Shown piece after piece: positions 7,349 to 18,346 of a DNA stretch of 64,000 nucleotides; the first letter of the stretch is position 1, and each line of letters opens with the position of its first letter. The position numbers and the translations under genes are program-made. The notes beneath the pieces are model-generated. The model did not search any database and had not been told where the DNA came from. It was given only the letters and a program-made list of their open reading frames with translations. The stretch is from Sphingomonas kyeonggiensis (GTDB taxonomy: Bacteria > Pseudomonadota > Alphaproteobacteria > Sphingomonadales > Sphingomonadaceae). The stretch lies in NCBI RefSeq assembly GCF_014196745.1, contig NZ_JACIEH010000001.1, positions 806,001-870,000 on the forward strand, given 5' to 3'.

Positions 7349-7364
7349 CAAGCGGGAATTTGCG

Positions 7365-7832
7365 GTGCGCGGGAATGAGCTTCTGACGATCGGCGAACTG
7401 GCGGCGCGCACAGGCATCGCAGTCTCCGCCGTGCGCTTCTACGAGGGGAAGGGTATCGTCCATCCGATCCGCACCGGCGGCAACCAGCGGCGGTTCCTGC
7501 GCTCGGACATCCGCCGCATCTCCTTCGCGCTGATCGCCCAGCAACTCGGCCTCACCTTGCCACAGATTGCCGAGGAGCTCGGCAAGCTGCCCGAGGGGCG
7601 CACGCCGACCAGCGCAGATTGGGAGAAGATCAGCCGTGGCATCCGCAAGCGCATCGAAGTGCAGATCGCCCGGCTCCAGCGCACGCTCGACGATCTCGAC
7701 GGCTGCATCGGCTGCGGGTGCCTGAGCCTGAAGAAATGCGCGCTCTACAATCCCGACGATCGCGCCGCCGCGAACGGCGCAGGGCCGCGTTTCATCCTGG
7801 TCTCGCGCAAGGCGGCGCTGGGGCTGGATTGA
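7365..7832 (+). CDS. soxR: redox-sensitive MerR-family activator SoxR
   Basis: 155 aa, GTG start; no upstream alternative fits. MerR winged helix (LTIGELAARTGIAVSAVRFYEGKGI), dimerisation helix, and the [2Fe-2S] motif CIGCGCLSLKKC with Cys114, Cys117, Cys119 and Cys125, the exact SoxR spacing. It senses redox-cycling compounds and activates promoters with a 19-bp spacer. The box at 7329-7348 lies in the soxR/VOC intergenic region. There is no soxS nearby, as usual outside enterobacteria. Confidence 0.93.
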   Translation: MRGNELLTIGELAARTGIAVSAVRFYEGKGIVHPIRTGGNQRRFLRSDIRRISFALIAQQLGLTLPQIAEELGKLPEGRTPTSADWEKISRGIRKRIEVQIARLQRTLDDLDGCIGCGCLSLKKCALYNPDDRAAANGAGPRFILVSRKAALGLD

Positions 7833-7933
7833 GGGCGTGGTTTTATTGCGAGCCGACGCAAGATTCCTCCGGCCTGCCGCTTTACCCCGCGCCCGGACCT
7901 CGCGATAACGCGGCCCCAAGGAGATCGGGGTTT

Positions 7934-10153
7934 ATGCGGAAATACTTGGTTGGGCTTGCAATGATGGGAGCGCCGCTGATGGCAAATGATGCGCTGGCGC
8001 AGTCGAAGGACCTCACGCTCGAGCGCGTGTTCGCCAGCCCCGATCTGAGCGGCCCGCAGCCGCGCGCGGCCAAGCTCTCGCCCGACGGCAAGTTCCTCAC
8101 CCTGCTGCGCAATCGCGCCGACGAGAAGGAGCGGTTCGACCTGTGGGCGATGGACACGCGCACCGGTGAATGGCGGATGCTGGTCGATTCGAAGAAGTTC
8201 GGCACCGGCGCCGAGATGTCCGAAGCCGAGAAGATGCAGCGCGAGCGGGCCCGCATCGCCGGCACCAAGGGCATCGTCGCCTATGACTGGGCGCCGGATA
8301 GCAAGTCGGTGCTCGTGCCGCTCGACGGTGAACTCTATCGCGCCGGGCTCGACGGCAATGTCGCGAAGCTCCCCGCCAGGGCCGGCTCCAAGCTCAATGC
8401 CGAGATCAGCCCGGCGGGCGGCTATGTCTCGTACGTGCAGGACCAGAACCTGGTGGTGATGGGTCTGGCGAACGGCAATCCGCGTGCCATCACCGATGAC
8501 GGCGAGGGCACCGTCCATTGGGGCGAGGCCGAGTTCGTCGCGCAGGAGGAAATGGCGCGCTTCAAGGGCTATTGGTGGGCGCCGAACGATCGCTATGTCG
8601 CGGTCGAGCGCTTCGACGAGGCTCCGGTCGGCATCGTCACCCGCGCCGCGATCGGCGCCGAGGGTACGCAGCTCTTCCAGCAGCGCTATCCCAAGGCCGG
8701 CACGCCCAACGCCAATGTCGAACTCTACGTCATGGACCCGAACGGCGACCACAAGGTCGGCGTCGATCTGGGTGCGGACAAGGACATCTATCTCGCCCGG
8801 GTCGACTGGTCGAAGGACGGCAGGACGCTCTACGTCCAGCGTGAGAACCGCGAGCAGACGATGCTCGACCTCCTCCAGGTCGATCCCGCCACCGGCAAGT
8901 CGGTCGTGCTGTTCAGCGAAAAGGCGCGTGCCAAGAGCTGGGTGAACCTGTCGAGCGCGCTGACACCGCTCGGCGACGGCAGCCTGCTCTGGTGGTCGGA
9001 GCGGGACGGCCACGGCCATCTCTACCATTTCGCCAAGGGCAAGTTCAGCCAGATCACCAAGGGCGACTGGGAAGTCACCCCCGATGTCGTCGGCGTGGAC
9101 GAGGCCAAGGGCCGCGTCTTCTTCCTCGGCAACAAGGACGGCGTGCTCGAGCGGCACCTCTATTCGGTCGACTATCGGAAGGGCGGGGCGATCACCCGGC
9201 TGACCGAGGCCGGCTGGTGGAACGAGGCGACGATGGATCCCTCCGGCACCCGCGCGATCGTCAAGCGCTCCAACCCCAACCAGCCGGCGCAGACCTATCT
9301 CGCCGACGCCTCGGGCAAGCGCATCGCCTGGGTGAACGAGAATGCGGTCACTGCCGCCGATCATCCTTACAATGCCTATCTCGCCGGACACCGCGAGCGG
9401 ACGTTCGGCACGATCAGGGCGGCCGATGGCTCGACGCTCAATTGGGAGATGATCACGCCGAAGATGGAGCCGGGCAAGAAGTACCCGGTGTTCTTCCAGC
9501 ATTATGGCGGCCCGCATTCGCAGACGGTGAGCCGCTCCTGGGGCGGCGCGCTCCAGCAGTATCTCGTCTCGCGCGGCTATATCTGGTTCCAGCTCGACAA
9601 TCGCGGCTCGGCCAATCGCGGCGTCGATTTCGAGAGCCAGATCTGGCACGCGATGGGCACCGTCGAGGTCGAGGACCAGGTCGCGGGCGCCAATTATCTG
9701 AAGACGCTTCCCTATGTGGATGCGAACAAGGTCGTCACCTATGGCTGGTCGTACGGCGGCTACATGACGCTGAAGCTGCTGGAAAAGGCGCCGGGCGTGT
9801 TCGCCGCGGGCGTCGCCGGCGCGCCGGTGACCAAGTGGGAGCTGTACGACACCCACTATACCGAGCGCTACATGGGCGATCCGAACAAGGTGCCCGAGGC
9901 GTACAAGGCCTCGGACAATATCGGCGAGGCGGCGAAGATCGCCGATCCGATGCTGCTGATCCACGGCATGGCCGACGACAATGTCGTGTTCGAGAACAGC
10001 ACCGCCCTGGCGGCGACGCTGCAAAAGGCCGAAGTGCCGTTCGAGATGATGTTCTACCCCGGCCACACCCACAAGGTCGGCGGCCCGGGCATCAGCGTGC
10101 ACCTGTGGAACACGATCCTCGACTTCCTGGGACGGAAGACCTCGGCGAAGTAG
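7934..10153 (+). CDS. dipeptidyl-peptidase IV-type S9 peptidase
   Basis: 739 aa from ATG 7934; the frame is open further upstream but a signal peptide (MRKYLVGLAMMGAPLMANDALAQ) marks the true start. N-terminal beta-propeller (about 40-480, with WWAPNDRYVAVERFDE) and a C-terminal alpha/beta hydrolase domain. Catalytic Ser606 in YGWSYGGYM, Asp681/682 in HGMADDNV and His713 in YPGHTHKVG. It removes X-Pro dipeptides from peptide N-termini in the periplasm. The Glu pair that binds the substrate N-terminus is in the AEFVAQEEMARF segment, which supports DPP-IV over other S9 enzymes. Confidence 0.9.
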   Translation: MRKYLVGLAMMGAPLMANDALAQSKDLTLERVFASPDLSGPQPRAAKLSPDGKFLTLLRNRADEKERFDLWAMDTRTGEWRMLVDSKKFGTGAEMSEAEKMQRERARIAGTKGIVAYDWAPDSKSVLVPLDGELYRAGLDGNVAKLPARAGSKLNAEISPAGGYVSYVQDQNLVVMGLANGNPRAITDDGEGTVHWGEAEFVAQEEMARFKGYWWAPNDRYVAVERFDEAPVGIVTRAAIGAEGTQLFQQRYPKAGTPNANVELYVMDPNGDHKVGVDLGADKDIYLARVDWSKDGRTLYVQRENREQTMLDLLQVDPATGKSVVLFSEKARAKSWVNLSSALTPLGDGSLLWWSERDGHGHLYHFAKGKFSQITKGDWEVTPDVVGVDEAKGRVFFLGNKDGVLERHLYSVDYRKGGAITRLTEAGWWNEATMDPSGTRAIVKRSNPNQPAQTYLADASGKRIAWVNENAVTAADHPYNAYLAGHRERTFGTIRAADGSTLNWEMITPKMEPGKKYPVFFQHYGGPHSQTVSRSWGGALQQYLVSRGYIWFQLDNRGSANRGVDFESQIWHAMGTVEVEDQVAGANYLKTLPYVDANKVVTYGWSYGGYMTLKLLEKAPGVFAAGVAGAPVTKWELYDTHYTERYMGDPNKVPEAYKASDNIGEAAKIADPMLLIHGMADDNVVFENSTALAATLQKAEVPFEMMFYPGHTHKVGGPGISVHLWNTILDFLGRKTSAK

Positions 10154-10161
10154 GCCTATCG

Positions 10162-10208
10162 GGTGGCGAGACAAAAAGTTTCGTGCGGCGTCTCGCCACC
10201 GCAATTTT
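10162..10208 (+). terminator. probable terminator after the DPP-IV gene
   Basis: A perfect 11-bp stem, GGTGGCGAGAC (10162-10172) with GTCTCGCCACC (10190-10200), a 17-nt loop, and AATTTTCTTC after it. Part of the loop can also pair further downstream (see the asd leader). Confidence 0.5.
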
Positions 10209-10389
10209 CTTCTGCTAGATGCGCCGCCATGCTTCGCACGAAACGAACTAGCAAACGAATTACCGCGCGCCCCTGATGGGCGCCGATGCGGTATTCTTGC
10301 CGCGAAGCACAGGAATGCACTGGCATTCCGACACTCTCTGACAGATAGGCGTCCTCGCGGAGTATCTGCGAGGTTCGGAAAGGATCGAA
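10178..10389 (+). other. leader with multiple inverted repeats upstream of asd
   Basis: The space before asd holds several inverted repeats: GTTTCGTGCG (10178-10187) with CGCACGAAAC (10235-10244); GGAATGC (10312-10318) with GCATTCC (10323-10329), loop ACTG; CCTCGC (10353-10358) with GCGAGG (10368-10373). The first lies in the loop of the upstream hairpin, so the two could form a pseudoknot or exclude one another. No known riboswitch class is recognised. Confidence 0.35.
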
Positions 10390-11415
10390 ATGGGCTACCG
10401 TGTCGTCGTCGCAGGCGCCACCGGCAATGTCGGGCGCGAAATGTTGAACATTCTGGCCGAGCGGGAATTCCCGATCGACGACCTGGCCGTGCTGGCCTCG
10501 TCGCGCTCGACCGGGGACATGGTGGATTTCGGCGAGACCGGGAAACAGTACAAGATCCAGAACATCGAGCATTTCGATCCGACCGGCTGGGACATCGCGC
10601 TGTTCGCGATCGGCTCGGAAGGCTCGAAGCTCCATGCGCCCAGGTTCGCCGCCGCCGGCTGCACGGTGATCGACAATGCGTCGCTCTACCGCATGGATCC
10701 GGACGTGCCGCTGATCGTGCCGGAAGTGAACCCGGAGGCGATCGACGGCTACAAGGCGCGGGGCATCATCGCCAACCCGAACTGCTCGACCGCGCAGATG
10801 GTCGTGGCGCTCAAGCCGCTCCACGATGCCGCCAAGATCAAGCGCGTCGTCGTCGCGACCTACCAGTCGGTCTCCGGCGCGGGCAAGGCGGGCATGGACG
10901 AGCTGTTCGAGCAGAGCCGCAACATCTTCGTCGGCGACAGTGCCGAGCCGAAGAAGTTCACCAAGCAGATCGCCTTCAACGTGATCCCGCACATCGACAG
11001 CTTCCTGGACGACGGCTCGACCAAGGAAGAGTGGAAGATGGTCGTCGAGACCAAGAAGATCCTCGATCCGAAGATCAAGGTCACCGCCACCTGCGTGCGC
11101 GTGCCGGTGTTCGTCGGCCATTCGGAAGCGATCAACATCGAGTTCGAGGACGAGATCTCGGCCGCGCAGGCCAAGAACATCCTGCGCGAGGCACCGGGCA
11201 TCATGCTCGTCGACAAGCATGAGGACGGCGGATACGTCACGCCGATCGAGTGCGTCGGTGAATATGCCACCTTCGTCAGCCGCGTCCGCGAGGACTCGAC
11301 GGTGGAGAATGGCCTGTCGCTCTGGTGCGTCTCGGACAATCTCCGCAAGGGCGCCGCGCTCAACGCCGTCCAGATCGCCGAGCTGCTCGGCCGCCGGCAC
11401 CTGAAGAAGGCGTAA
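10390..11415 (+). CDS. asd: aspartate-semialdehyde dehydrogenase
   Basis: 341 aa, normal length. It makes aspartate semialdehyde from aspartyl phosphate with NADPH, the branch point to lysine/diaminopimelate, threonine and methionine. N-terminal Rossmann motif GATGNVGREML, the catalytic Cys in NPNCSTAQM, and the YQSVSGAGKAG and RVPVFVGHSE substrate regions. The start ATG has GGAAAGGA upstream. It is monocistronic, with an inverted-repeat leader before it and a strong terminator after it. Confidence 0.97.
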   Translation: MGYRVVVAGATGNVGREMLNILAEREFPIDDLAVLASSRSTGDMVDFGETGKQYKIQNIEHFDPTGWDIALFAIGSEGSKLHAPRFAAAGCTVIDNASLYRMDPDVPLIVPEVNPEAIDGYKARGIIANPNCSTAQMVVALKPLHDAAKIKRVVVATYQSVSGAGKAGMDELFEQSRNIFVGDSAEPKKFTKQIAFNVIPHIDSFLDDGSTKEEWKMVVETKKILDPKIKVTATCVRVPVFVGHSEAINIEFEDEISAAQAKNILREAPGIMLVDKHEDGGYVTPIECVGEYATFVSRVREDSTVENGLSLWCVSDNLRKGAALNAVQIAELLGRRHLKKA

Positions 11416-11430
11416 GGCGACACGATACAG

Positions 11431-11470
11431 AAAAGGGGGGCGGTGGCATCGCGCCACCGCCCCCCTTTTC
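11431..11470 (+). terminator. rho-independent terminator after asd
   Basis: A perfect 16-bp stem (11431-11446 with 11454-11469), 7-nt loop CATCGCG, A-run before and T-run after, so it can work in both directions. Confidence 0.85.
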
Positions 11471-11544
11471 GCGCCAGTCATCCGGCCCCAATCCGTAATC
11501 CGGCCCAAACCGTCATCCCGCCGCTTATTGGCTGACGTCGTTTC

Positions 11545-13374
11545 TTAAAAGCTCGCCCAGGCCTCGGCATCGCCGACCGGCTTGGCCGGCACTGGCCGCG
11601 TGCTGGCCAGCGGCTTGAAGGTGCGCGGGGCAGGAGCGCCGCGCCCGTCGCCGATCCGGAACGTGCTCGCCTGCGCGTCGAGCCGGCCGACCTGGTCGGT
11701 CAGCGTGCGTGCCGCCGCGGAGGTTTCCTCGACCATCGCCGCATTCTGCTGGGTCGCCTGGTCCATCGAGCTGATCGCGGTGCTGACTTCGCTGATCGCC
11801 ATCGACTGGGCCTGGTTGTCCGCGGCGATCGTACCGAGCAGCTGGTGCACTTCGCCGACCGTGTCGACGATGTCCGACAGCGCGGTATCGACCCGCTCGA
11901 CCGCGCCTCGTGCGGTCTCGACCTCGGCCTGGGTGACGGTGAGCTGGTCGCGGGCGCGCTTGGCTTCCTCCTCGGCGCGCATCGCGAGGGCGCTGACCAG
12001 GTCGGCGACCACCGCGAAGCCGCGGCCCGCCTCGCCGGCGCGGCCCGCTTCCACCGCGGCGTTCATTGCGAGGACCCGGGTCTGGAAGGCGATCTTGTCG
12101 AGGCCCTCGATCACCGAATCGATGCCCTTGGCGCTGTCGCTCACCCGGTTCATCGCCTGCACCGCCTCGTCGGCAGTGGCGCGGCCCGATCCGACCACCG
12201 CGATCGCCGCATCGGCGCGCGTGACGGTCTGGCCGGCCGCATCGGCAGTGGCGCGCAGGCGCTGGTTCATCTGGGTCACCGCGGCCGAAGTCTCCTCCAG
12301 GCTGGCGGCATTGCCCTCGGTGCGGCGCGCCAGATCCTCGGAGGCGGCGGCGATCTCGCTTGAGCCGGTCTGGATCGCGCCGGTGCTCTCCAGCACCGTG
12401 CCGATCAGCTCTCGCAGGCTCGCCAGCGCCGCATTGTAGTTGCCGCCGAGCATCGCGAAGTCGGTGGGGAAGTCGCTGCCGACGTCGGCGGTCAGGTCGC
12501 CGCCCGCCACGCGCTCCAGCGCGCCGCCCAGCATCGCCATCGCCTTTTCGCGCTCGATCTCGCCGAGCCGATGCTTCGCCTCGGCCGCCGCCTTGTCGTT
12601 GGCGGCGACGCGGAAGCGCTCCAGCGCACGGGCCATCTGGCCGATCTCGTCGGCGCTGCGATGCTCGGGCACGGTGATCGCGGCATCACCGGCGGCGAGG
12701 TGCTGCATGGCTTCGGTCATCTGGGAAAGGGGGCGGAACATCGCCCGGCAGATCAGGAAGCCGATCACCGTGACGAGCAGCGTGATCAGCGTCGCGGCGA
12801 TCGCCATCGAGCTGCGGACCGACTGAATGCCGGCAAGAACATCCGAGCGCGGGATGCCGACATAGAGCACGCCGATCACCTTGCCGCTGGCATCCTTGAT
12901 CGGATCATAGGCGGTGAAGAAGGGCTTGCCGAGGATGTCGGCGGACCCCCGATATGGTTTGCCATCGCCGAGCACCGCATCCTTGGCCGGACCGGCCGCC
13001 AGGGGCGTGCCGACCGCGCGGCTGCCGTCGGGCTTGAGCACGTTGGTGGTGATCCGCGTGTCGCCCGCGAAGATCGTCGCGGTGCCGCCGACCAAAGTCT
13101 TGATCTCGTCGACCGGCTGGGTCCAGCCATTGAGCTTGTGTGCGCCGACATAGAGGTCGCCGCCCTCGGCCCGGAAGCCGTCGCCCTGGTCGCGCAGCAC
13201 CTTCCAGGCCACGCGCATGTTGGTCTCCTGCCGCTCGGCCGCCATGCGCTCGGCATCGGCGGTGAGCACCCGGTCGCTCAGCACATAGGTGGCGAGCGCC
13301 AGCAACAACAGGCTGGAGATGGTGATGATCGTGGTCTTGGTGGCGAGGGGCAGGTTGGCAAGTTGCTGGCGCAT
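11545..13374 (-). CDS. methyl-accepting chemotaxis protein with Cache-type sensor
   Basis: 609 aa. Membrane segments at about 15-35 and 190-212 flank a periplasmic single-Cache-type domain (GDTRITTNVLKPDGSRAVGTPL..., VIGVLYVGIPRSDV). Then HAMP (about 213-265), a second HAMP-like linker, and the signalling domain with the hairpin tip DLVSALAMRAEEEAKRAR. In this type of MCP the tip departs from the strict E-x-x-x-R-V-A consensus (DLVSALAMR). It ends in EAWASF, resembling the C-terminal tether for CheR/CheB. No che genes are nearby. Ligand unknown. Confidence 0.92.
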   Translation of the reverse strand: MRQQLANLPLATKTTIITISSLLLLALATYVLSDRVLTADAERMAAERQETNMRVAWKVLRDQGDGFRAEGGDLYVGAHKLNGWTQPVDEIKTLVGGTATIFAGDTRITTNVLKPDGSRAVGTPLAAGPAKDAVLGDGKPYRGSADILGKPFFTAYDPIKDASGKVIGVLYVGIPRSDVLAGIQSVRSSMAIAATLITLLVTVIGFLICRAMFRPLSQMTEAMQHLAAGDAAITVPEHRSADEIGQMARALERFRVAANDKAAAEAKHRLGEIEREKAMAMLGGALERVAGGDLTADVGSDFPTDFAMLGGNYNAALASLRELIGTVLESTGAIQTGSSEIAAASEDLARRTEGNAASLEETSAAVTQMNQRLRATADAAGQTVTRADAAIAVVGSGRATADEAVQAMNRVSDSAKGIDSVIEGLDKIAFQTRVLAMNAAVEAGRAGEAGRGFAVVADLVSALAMRAEEEAKRARDQLTVTQAEVETARGAVERVDTALSDIVDTVGEVHQLLGTIAADNQAQSMAISEVSTAISSMDQATQQNAAMVEETSAAARTLTDQVGRLDAQASTFRIGDGRGAPAPRTFKPLASTRPVPAKPVGDAEAWASF

Positions 13375-13504
13375 GGGAAATCTCGTTGGCCGGCGCCGGG
13401 GGACGACGCCGAAAAGTCGGAATTTCCATCATTATAGGGCGGTTACCGTGCCCGATGCTGCAAATGCGAGATTACGCAAGTGTAACGTTTTTTTGCCCGC
13501 TCGC

Positions 13505-14155
13505 TCAGATGTCGCAGCTATAGTCAGGTGGGTAGATCGAGCGGCCGAGATCCTTGCGGACGCGCCGGGCCAGGCCGCTCGCCTCGCGATTGCCGAGCTT
13601 CTCGGCATGGTCGAGCATGTCGGCGAGCGGGCCGGAACAGCTGCCGATCGCATTGAGCATCGCGACCATCCGCGAGGCGCGGATCGCCCCGTCCTCCGGC
13701 CCTTCGCGCGCGGGGAGGAACCAGCCCAGCTCCAGCGCCGGAAGCACCCGCCCGTCCTGGCTGGAATATTTCTTGTCGAGCGGATCGATCACCTGGGTGC
13801 CGAGCAGGATCGCGCCGGCCGCCGCGGCCATGGTTCCCACCCGGGACGGGCTGGTGACCACCCGGTCGGGATCGGGCATCGCATAATAGCTGAGCAGCAA
13901 GGCGGCGAGGGCGCGGGCGCTCTGGCGGTCCTCGATCAGCGCCAGCGCATCGGGATCGACTTCGATCCGGTCTGCCCGGGCACGGGCGAAGGCGCCGCGC
14001 TCTTCCGCCGGGATCGTGGCGAGGGTGAATTCCGCGCCCTTGGGCGTGAGCTCGTGCAGCGCGACGTCGAGCTGCTCGATCGGGGCGGGGCGGGGTGGAG
14101 CGGCGGCCCCCAGCGCGAGCGCGGCGCAAACCGTGGCGAGCATCTTGATCCGCAT
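13505..14155 (-). CDS. hypothetical secreted protein
   Basis: 216 aa from ATG 14155 (AAGAGGGGG upstream); a longer frame to 14215 is less likely. An N-terminal signal peptide, MRIKMLATVCAALALGAAAPP, is followed by a mostly helical protein with LALIEDRQSARALAALLLSYY and a VVTSPSRVGTMAAAAGAIL stretch. The layout is reminiscent of metalloprotease-like proteins that have lost their HExxH, but no motif is clear. Two Cys residues (GSCSG and YSCDI at the very C-terminus) may pair. Not recognised further. Confidence 0.75.
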   Translation of the reverse strand: MRIKMLATVCAALALGAAAPPRPAPIEQLDVALHELTPKGAEFTLATIPAEERGAFARARADRIEVDPDALALIEDRQSARALAALLLSYYAMPDPDRVVTSPSRVGTMAAAAGAILLGTQVIDPLDKKYSSQDGRVLPALELGWFLPAREGPEDGAIRASRMVAMLNAIGSCSGPLADMLDHAEKLGNREASGLARRVRKDLGRSIYPPDYSCDI

Positions 14156-14288
14156 CCCATCCCCCTCTTCGTCGCCCGATCCTATCCTGAATCGGTGCGC
14201 GAAACGAGATGGCACAGTGCGACGCTCTTTACCGGGAATTGACTGATCGAGGTTAGACAGGCCCGTTCACTGGGGTGGGTCGCGTCGG

Positions 14289-15599
14289 GTGGTGGAAACG
14301 GGCAATGCCGGATTGGCCCCGGTTCGGGGCAAGGCGCGCATCGACGTGCTCGACATGCTGCGCGGTATCGCGATCCTCGGCATCTTCTACATCAACGTGC
14401 CCTATATGGCGGCGAGCGTCTGGACCTTCTCGGCCGATGTCCGGCTGATCGGCTGGACCGCACCCGACCGCGATGCCTGGGTGCTGATCAACATCTTCCT
14501 GGCGGGCACGCAGCGCTGCCTGCTCGAATTCCTGTTCGGCGCCGGCATGATGGTGCTGGCGCGCAAGGCGATGACGCCGGAGGGGCCGGTCGCGGTCGCC
14601 GACCTCTATTATCGCCGCAACCTTTGGCTGCTCGCCTTCGGGCTGTTCGACGTGTTCGTGCTGCTCTGGCCGGGCGACATCCTCCACATCTATGCGCTTG
14701 CTGCGCTGTTCCTCTTCCCGTTCCGCACGCTGGGGCCGAAGACTCTGGTGCTGCTGGGGCTGGGCTGGGCGGTGCTGACCGGCATCGGCATCCCCGAATA
14801 TGGCGCGCGCGAATATGCCGAGCGCTCGGTGCTGGTGCAGCAGGTGGCGCAGGGCGAGCCGGCCGCGCTCGCCGAATGGCGCAAGCTCTCCACCCATGTG
14901 CCCGACGCGAAGCTCGTCGCCCGCGAGCAAGCAGCGCATCAGGGCGGCTGGCTGCCCTATGCTAAGGAAGCGTGGAATTACTGGAGCTATCTCGCCAGCG
15001 AATGGCTGATCTGGGACGTGCTGGAGGCGTTCTGCACGATGCTGATCGGCATAGCGCTGTGGAAATGGGGGGTGATCCAGGGGCAGCGCAGCGCGCGCTT
15101 CTATCTGTGGCTGCTCGCCTGCGGCTATAGTTTCGGCATCGTCGCGCGCGCCTGGGGCATTTCCGAGACTTTGAGCTTCACGCCCGGCCCGCGCACCCTG
15201 TGGATCACCGGTGAGTTCGCCCGGATCGCAATCGGCCTGGGGCATCTCGCTCTGGTCAACCTGCTGGTGAAGGGCCGTGCGGGCGCCGCGCTGCTGGCGG
15301 TGTTCAAGGCGCCCGGCCGCATGGCCTTCTCGCTCTATTTCCTCGAGCAGGCAGTGGGGAAGTACATCCTGTTCGCGCCCTGGGGCCTGCTGCCCTGGGG
15401 CCGATATGGCTGGGCACAGTCGGCTTTGGTCTCGACGATCGGCATCGTCCTGCTGGTCGGATTCGCCAATTGGTGGATGCGATACTTCGTCAGCGGCCCG
15501 CTGGAATGGGCGTGGCGCAGCCTGGCCTATGTGAAGTGGCAGCCGTTGGTGCGGGTGAGGGGCGATACTTCCGGGACATCCCGCGCCGTTGCGGCTTAG
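14289..15599 (+). CDS. DUF418-domain integral membrane protein
   Basis: 436 aa, GTG start (a second GTG follows directly). RIDVLDMLRGIAILGIFYINVP is the typical DUF418 N-terminus, followed by about eight to ten hydrophobic segments and the C-terminal DUF418 region (LYFLEQAVGKYILFAPWG, MRYFVSGPLEWAWRSL). Family members resemble acyltransferase/transport-type membrane proteins (YeiB); the activity is unknown. No close operon partner; convergent with the emrAB operon. Confidence 0.88.
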   Translation: MVETGNAGLAPVRGKARIDVLDMLRGIAILGIFYINVPYMAASVWTFSADVRLIGWTAPDRDAWVLINIFLAGTQRCLLEFLFGAGMMVLARKAMTPEGPVAVADLYYRRNLWLLAFGLFDVFVLLWPGDILHIYALAALFLFPFRTLGPKTLVLLGLGWAVLTGIGIPEYGAREYAERSVLVQQVAQGEPAALAEWRKLSTHVPDAKLVAREQAAHQGGWLPYAKEAWNYWSYLASEWLIWDVLEAFCTMLIGIALWKWGVIQGQRSARFYLWLLACGYSFGIVARAWGISETLSFTPGPRTLWITGEFARIAIGLGHLALVNLLVKGRAGAALLAVFKAPGRMAFSLYFLEQAVGKYILFAPWGLLPWGRYGWAQSALVSTIGIVLLVGFANWWMRYFVSGPLEWAWRSLAYVKWQPLVRVRGDTSGTSRAVAA

Positions 15600-15636
15600 T
15601 CGCTACCCTCCTTGAAAGGAGGGGAACGTTGAGGCC

Positions 15637-17244
<1,608 letters not shown>

Positions 17245-17245
17245 G

Positions 17246-18346
17246 TTACTTGCAGGCGCCCTTGAAGATCACCTTCACGTCTGCCGAGATGCCGGCGATC
17301 AGGGCGCGCGGGCTCTTCTCGTCGATCGCGATGCGCACGGGAACGCGCTGGGTGACCTTCACCCAGTTGCCATTGGCGTTCTGGGCGGGAAGCACCGAGA
17401 ATTCGGAGCCGGTGCCGGCACCCATCGATTCGACATGGCCCTTGAGGTCCAGGCCCGGATAGGCGTCGAAGCTGACCATCGCGCACTGGCCGACCCGCAT
17501 CCTGTTGAGGTCCGTCTCCTTGAAGTTCGCGTCGACCCAGGCCGGCTTGTCCGAGACGATCGTCACGGCGGCGAGGCCGGTGATCATCTGCTGGCCCACC
17601 TGCAGGCTCTTGGTCTGGCTGACGATGCCGTTCACCGGTGCGACGACGGTGGTGCGCTGCAGGTCGAGCAGGGCCTTGTCGAGCTGGACGCGCGCGGCGG
17701 CGATCGCCGGGTTCTCGCCGGGCACCGCGGCACCGGTGGCGAGCTTGGCACGCGCTTCGCTTGCGCTCGCCTGCGCATTGAGCAGCTGCGCGCGCGCCTG
17801 CTCGAGCGCATGCTCCGCCGACTGGAAATTGGCGCGGGTGGTGAAGCCCTGCTTCATCAGCGCAGCCTGCCGCTCGTAATTCTCCTGGGCGTTCTGGATT
17901 GCGTCCTGCGCCGCCTGGATGTCCGCACCCTTGCCCTGCGCGCTCACCTGGTCGGTGTTGAGCTGCACCTGCGCCGCGGCGATTGCGGCCTGGGCCTGGG
18001 CGACGGCGATCTTGTAGGGCTCGGGATCGATGCGGAACAGCACGTCGCCCGCCTTGACCGCCTGGTTCTCCTTCACGCCGACATAGACGATGCGGCCCGC
18101 GACATCGGTCGAGACCGAGCTCTTGTCCTGCTGGACATAGGCATTGTCGGTGGAGACGCTGTTGCCGCCGGTGAAGTAGAAATAGCCCACGACCGCGAGC
18201 AGGATCGCCGGCACGCCGAACATCAGCAGCGGGCGCAGCAGGCTGCGCTTTGCCTTGGCCGGTGCCTCCGGAGCGGTGGTTTCCTCGGTCGGGATGGTGA
18301 TCTTGGTCTCTTCGGACTTTTCGATCTTCGGATCTGCGTCAGCCAT
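17246..18346 (-). CDS. emrA: HlyD-family membrane-fusion protein (EmrA type)
   Basis: 366 aa. Cytoplasmic N-terminus, one membrane segment (LLMFGVPAILLAVVGYFYF, about 40-58), then a barrel-sandwich domain split by a long coiled coil (about 110-220, AQAQAAIAAAQVQL...), and the second lipoyl half GIVSQTKSLQVGQQM with the barrel PAWVDANFKETDL. This is the EmrA layout; it bridges EmrB to the outer-membrane channel. Overlaps the marR gene by 8 bp and abuts emrB. Confidence 0.93.
   Translation of the reverse strand: MADADPKIEKSEETKITIPTEETTAPEAPAKAKRSLLRPLLMFGVPAILLAVVGYFYFTGGNSVSTDNAYVQQDKSSVSTDVAGRIVYVGVKENQAVKAGDVLFRIDPEPYKIAVAQAQAAIAAAQVQLNTDQVSAQGKGADIQAAQDAIQNAQENYERQAALMKQGFTTRANFQSAEHALEQARAQLLNAQASASEARAKLATGAAVPGENPAIAAARVQLDKALLDLQRTTVVAPVNGIVSQTKSLQVGQQMITGLAAVTIVSDKPAWVDANFKETDLNRMRVGQCAMVSFDAYPGLDLKGHVESMGAGTGSEFSVLPAQNANGNWVKVTQRVPVRIAIDEKSPRALIAGISADVKVIFKGACK

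Noticed and set aside
7745..10204. 819-aa minus-strand ORF
   Set aside because: Antisense to the DPP-IV gene; composition of a mirrored reading frame, no motifs.
10229..10276. 15-codon peptide MLRTKRTSKRITARP upstream of asd as a leader peptide
   Set aside because: No ribosome site, no run of regulatory codons for the asd pathway apart from scattered Thr and Lys; the inverted repeats are the stronger signal.
15606..15623. CCCTCCT/AGGAGGG hairpin between the DUF418 gene and emrB as a terminator
   Set aside because: Short stem, no T-run on either strand; may only be chance.
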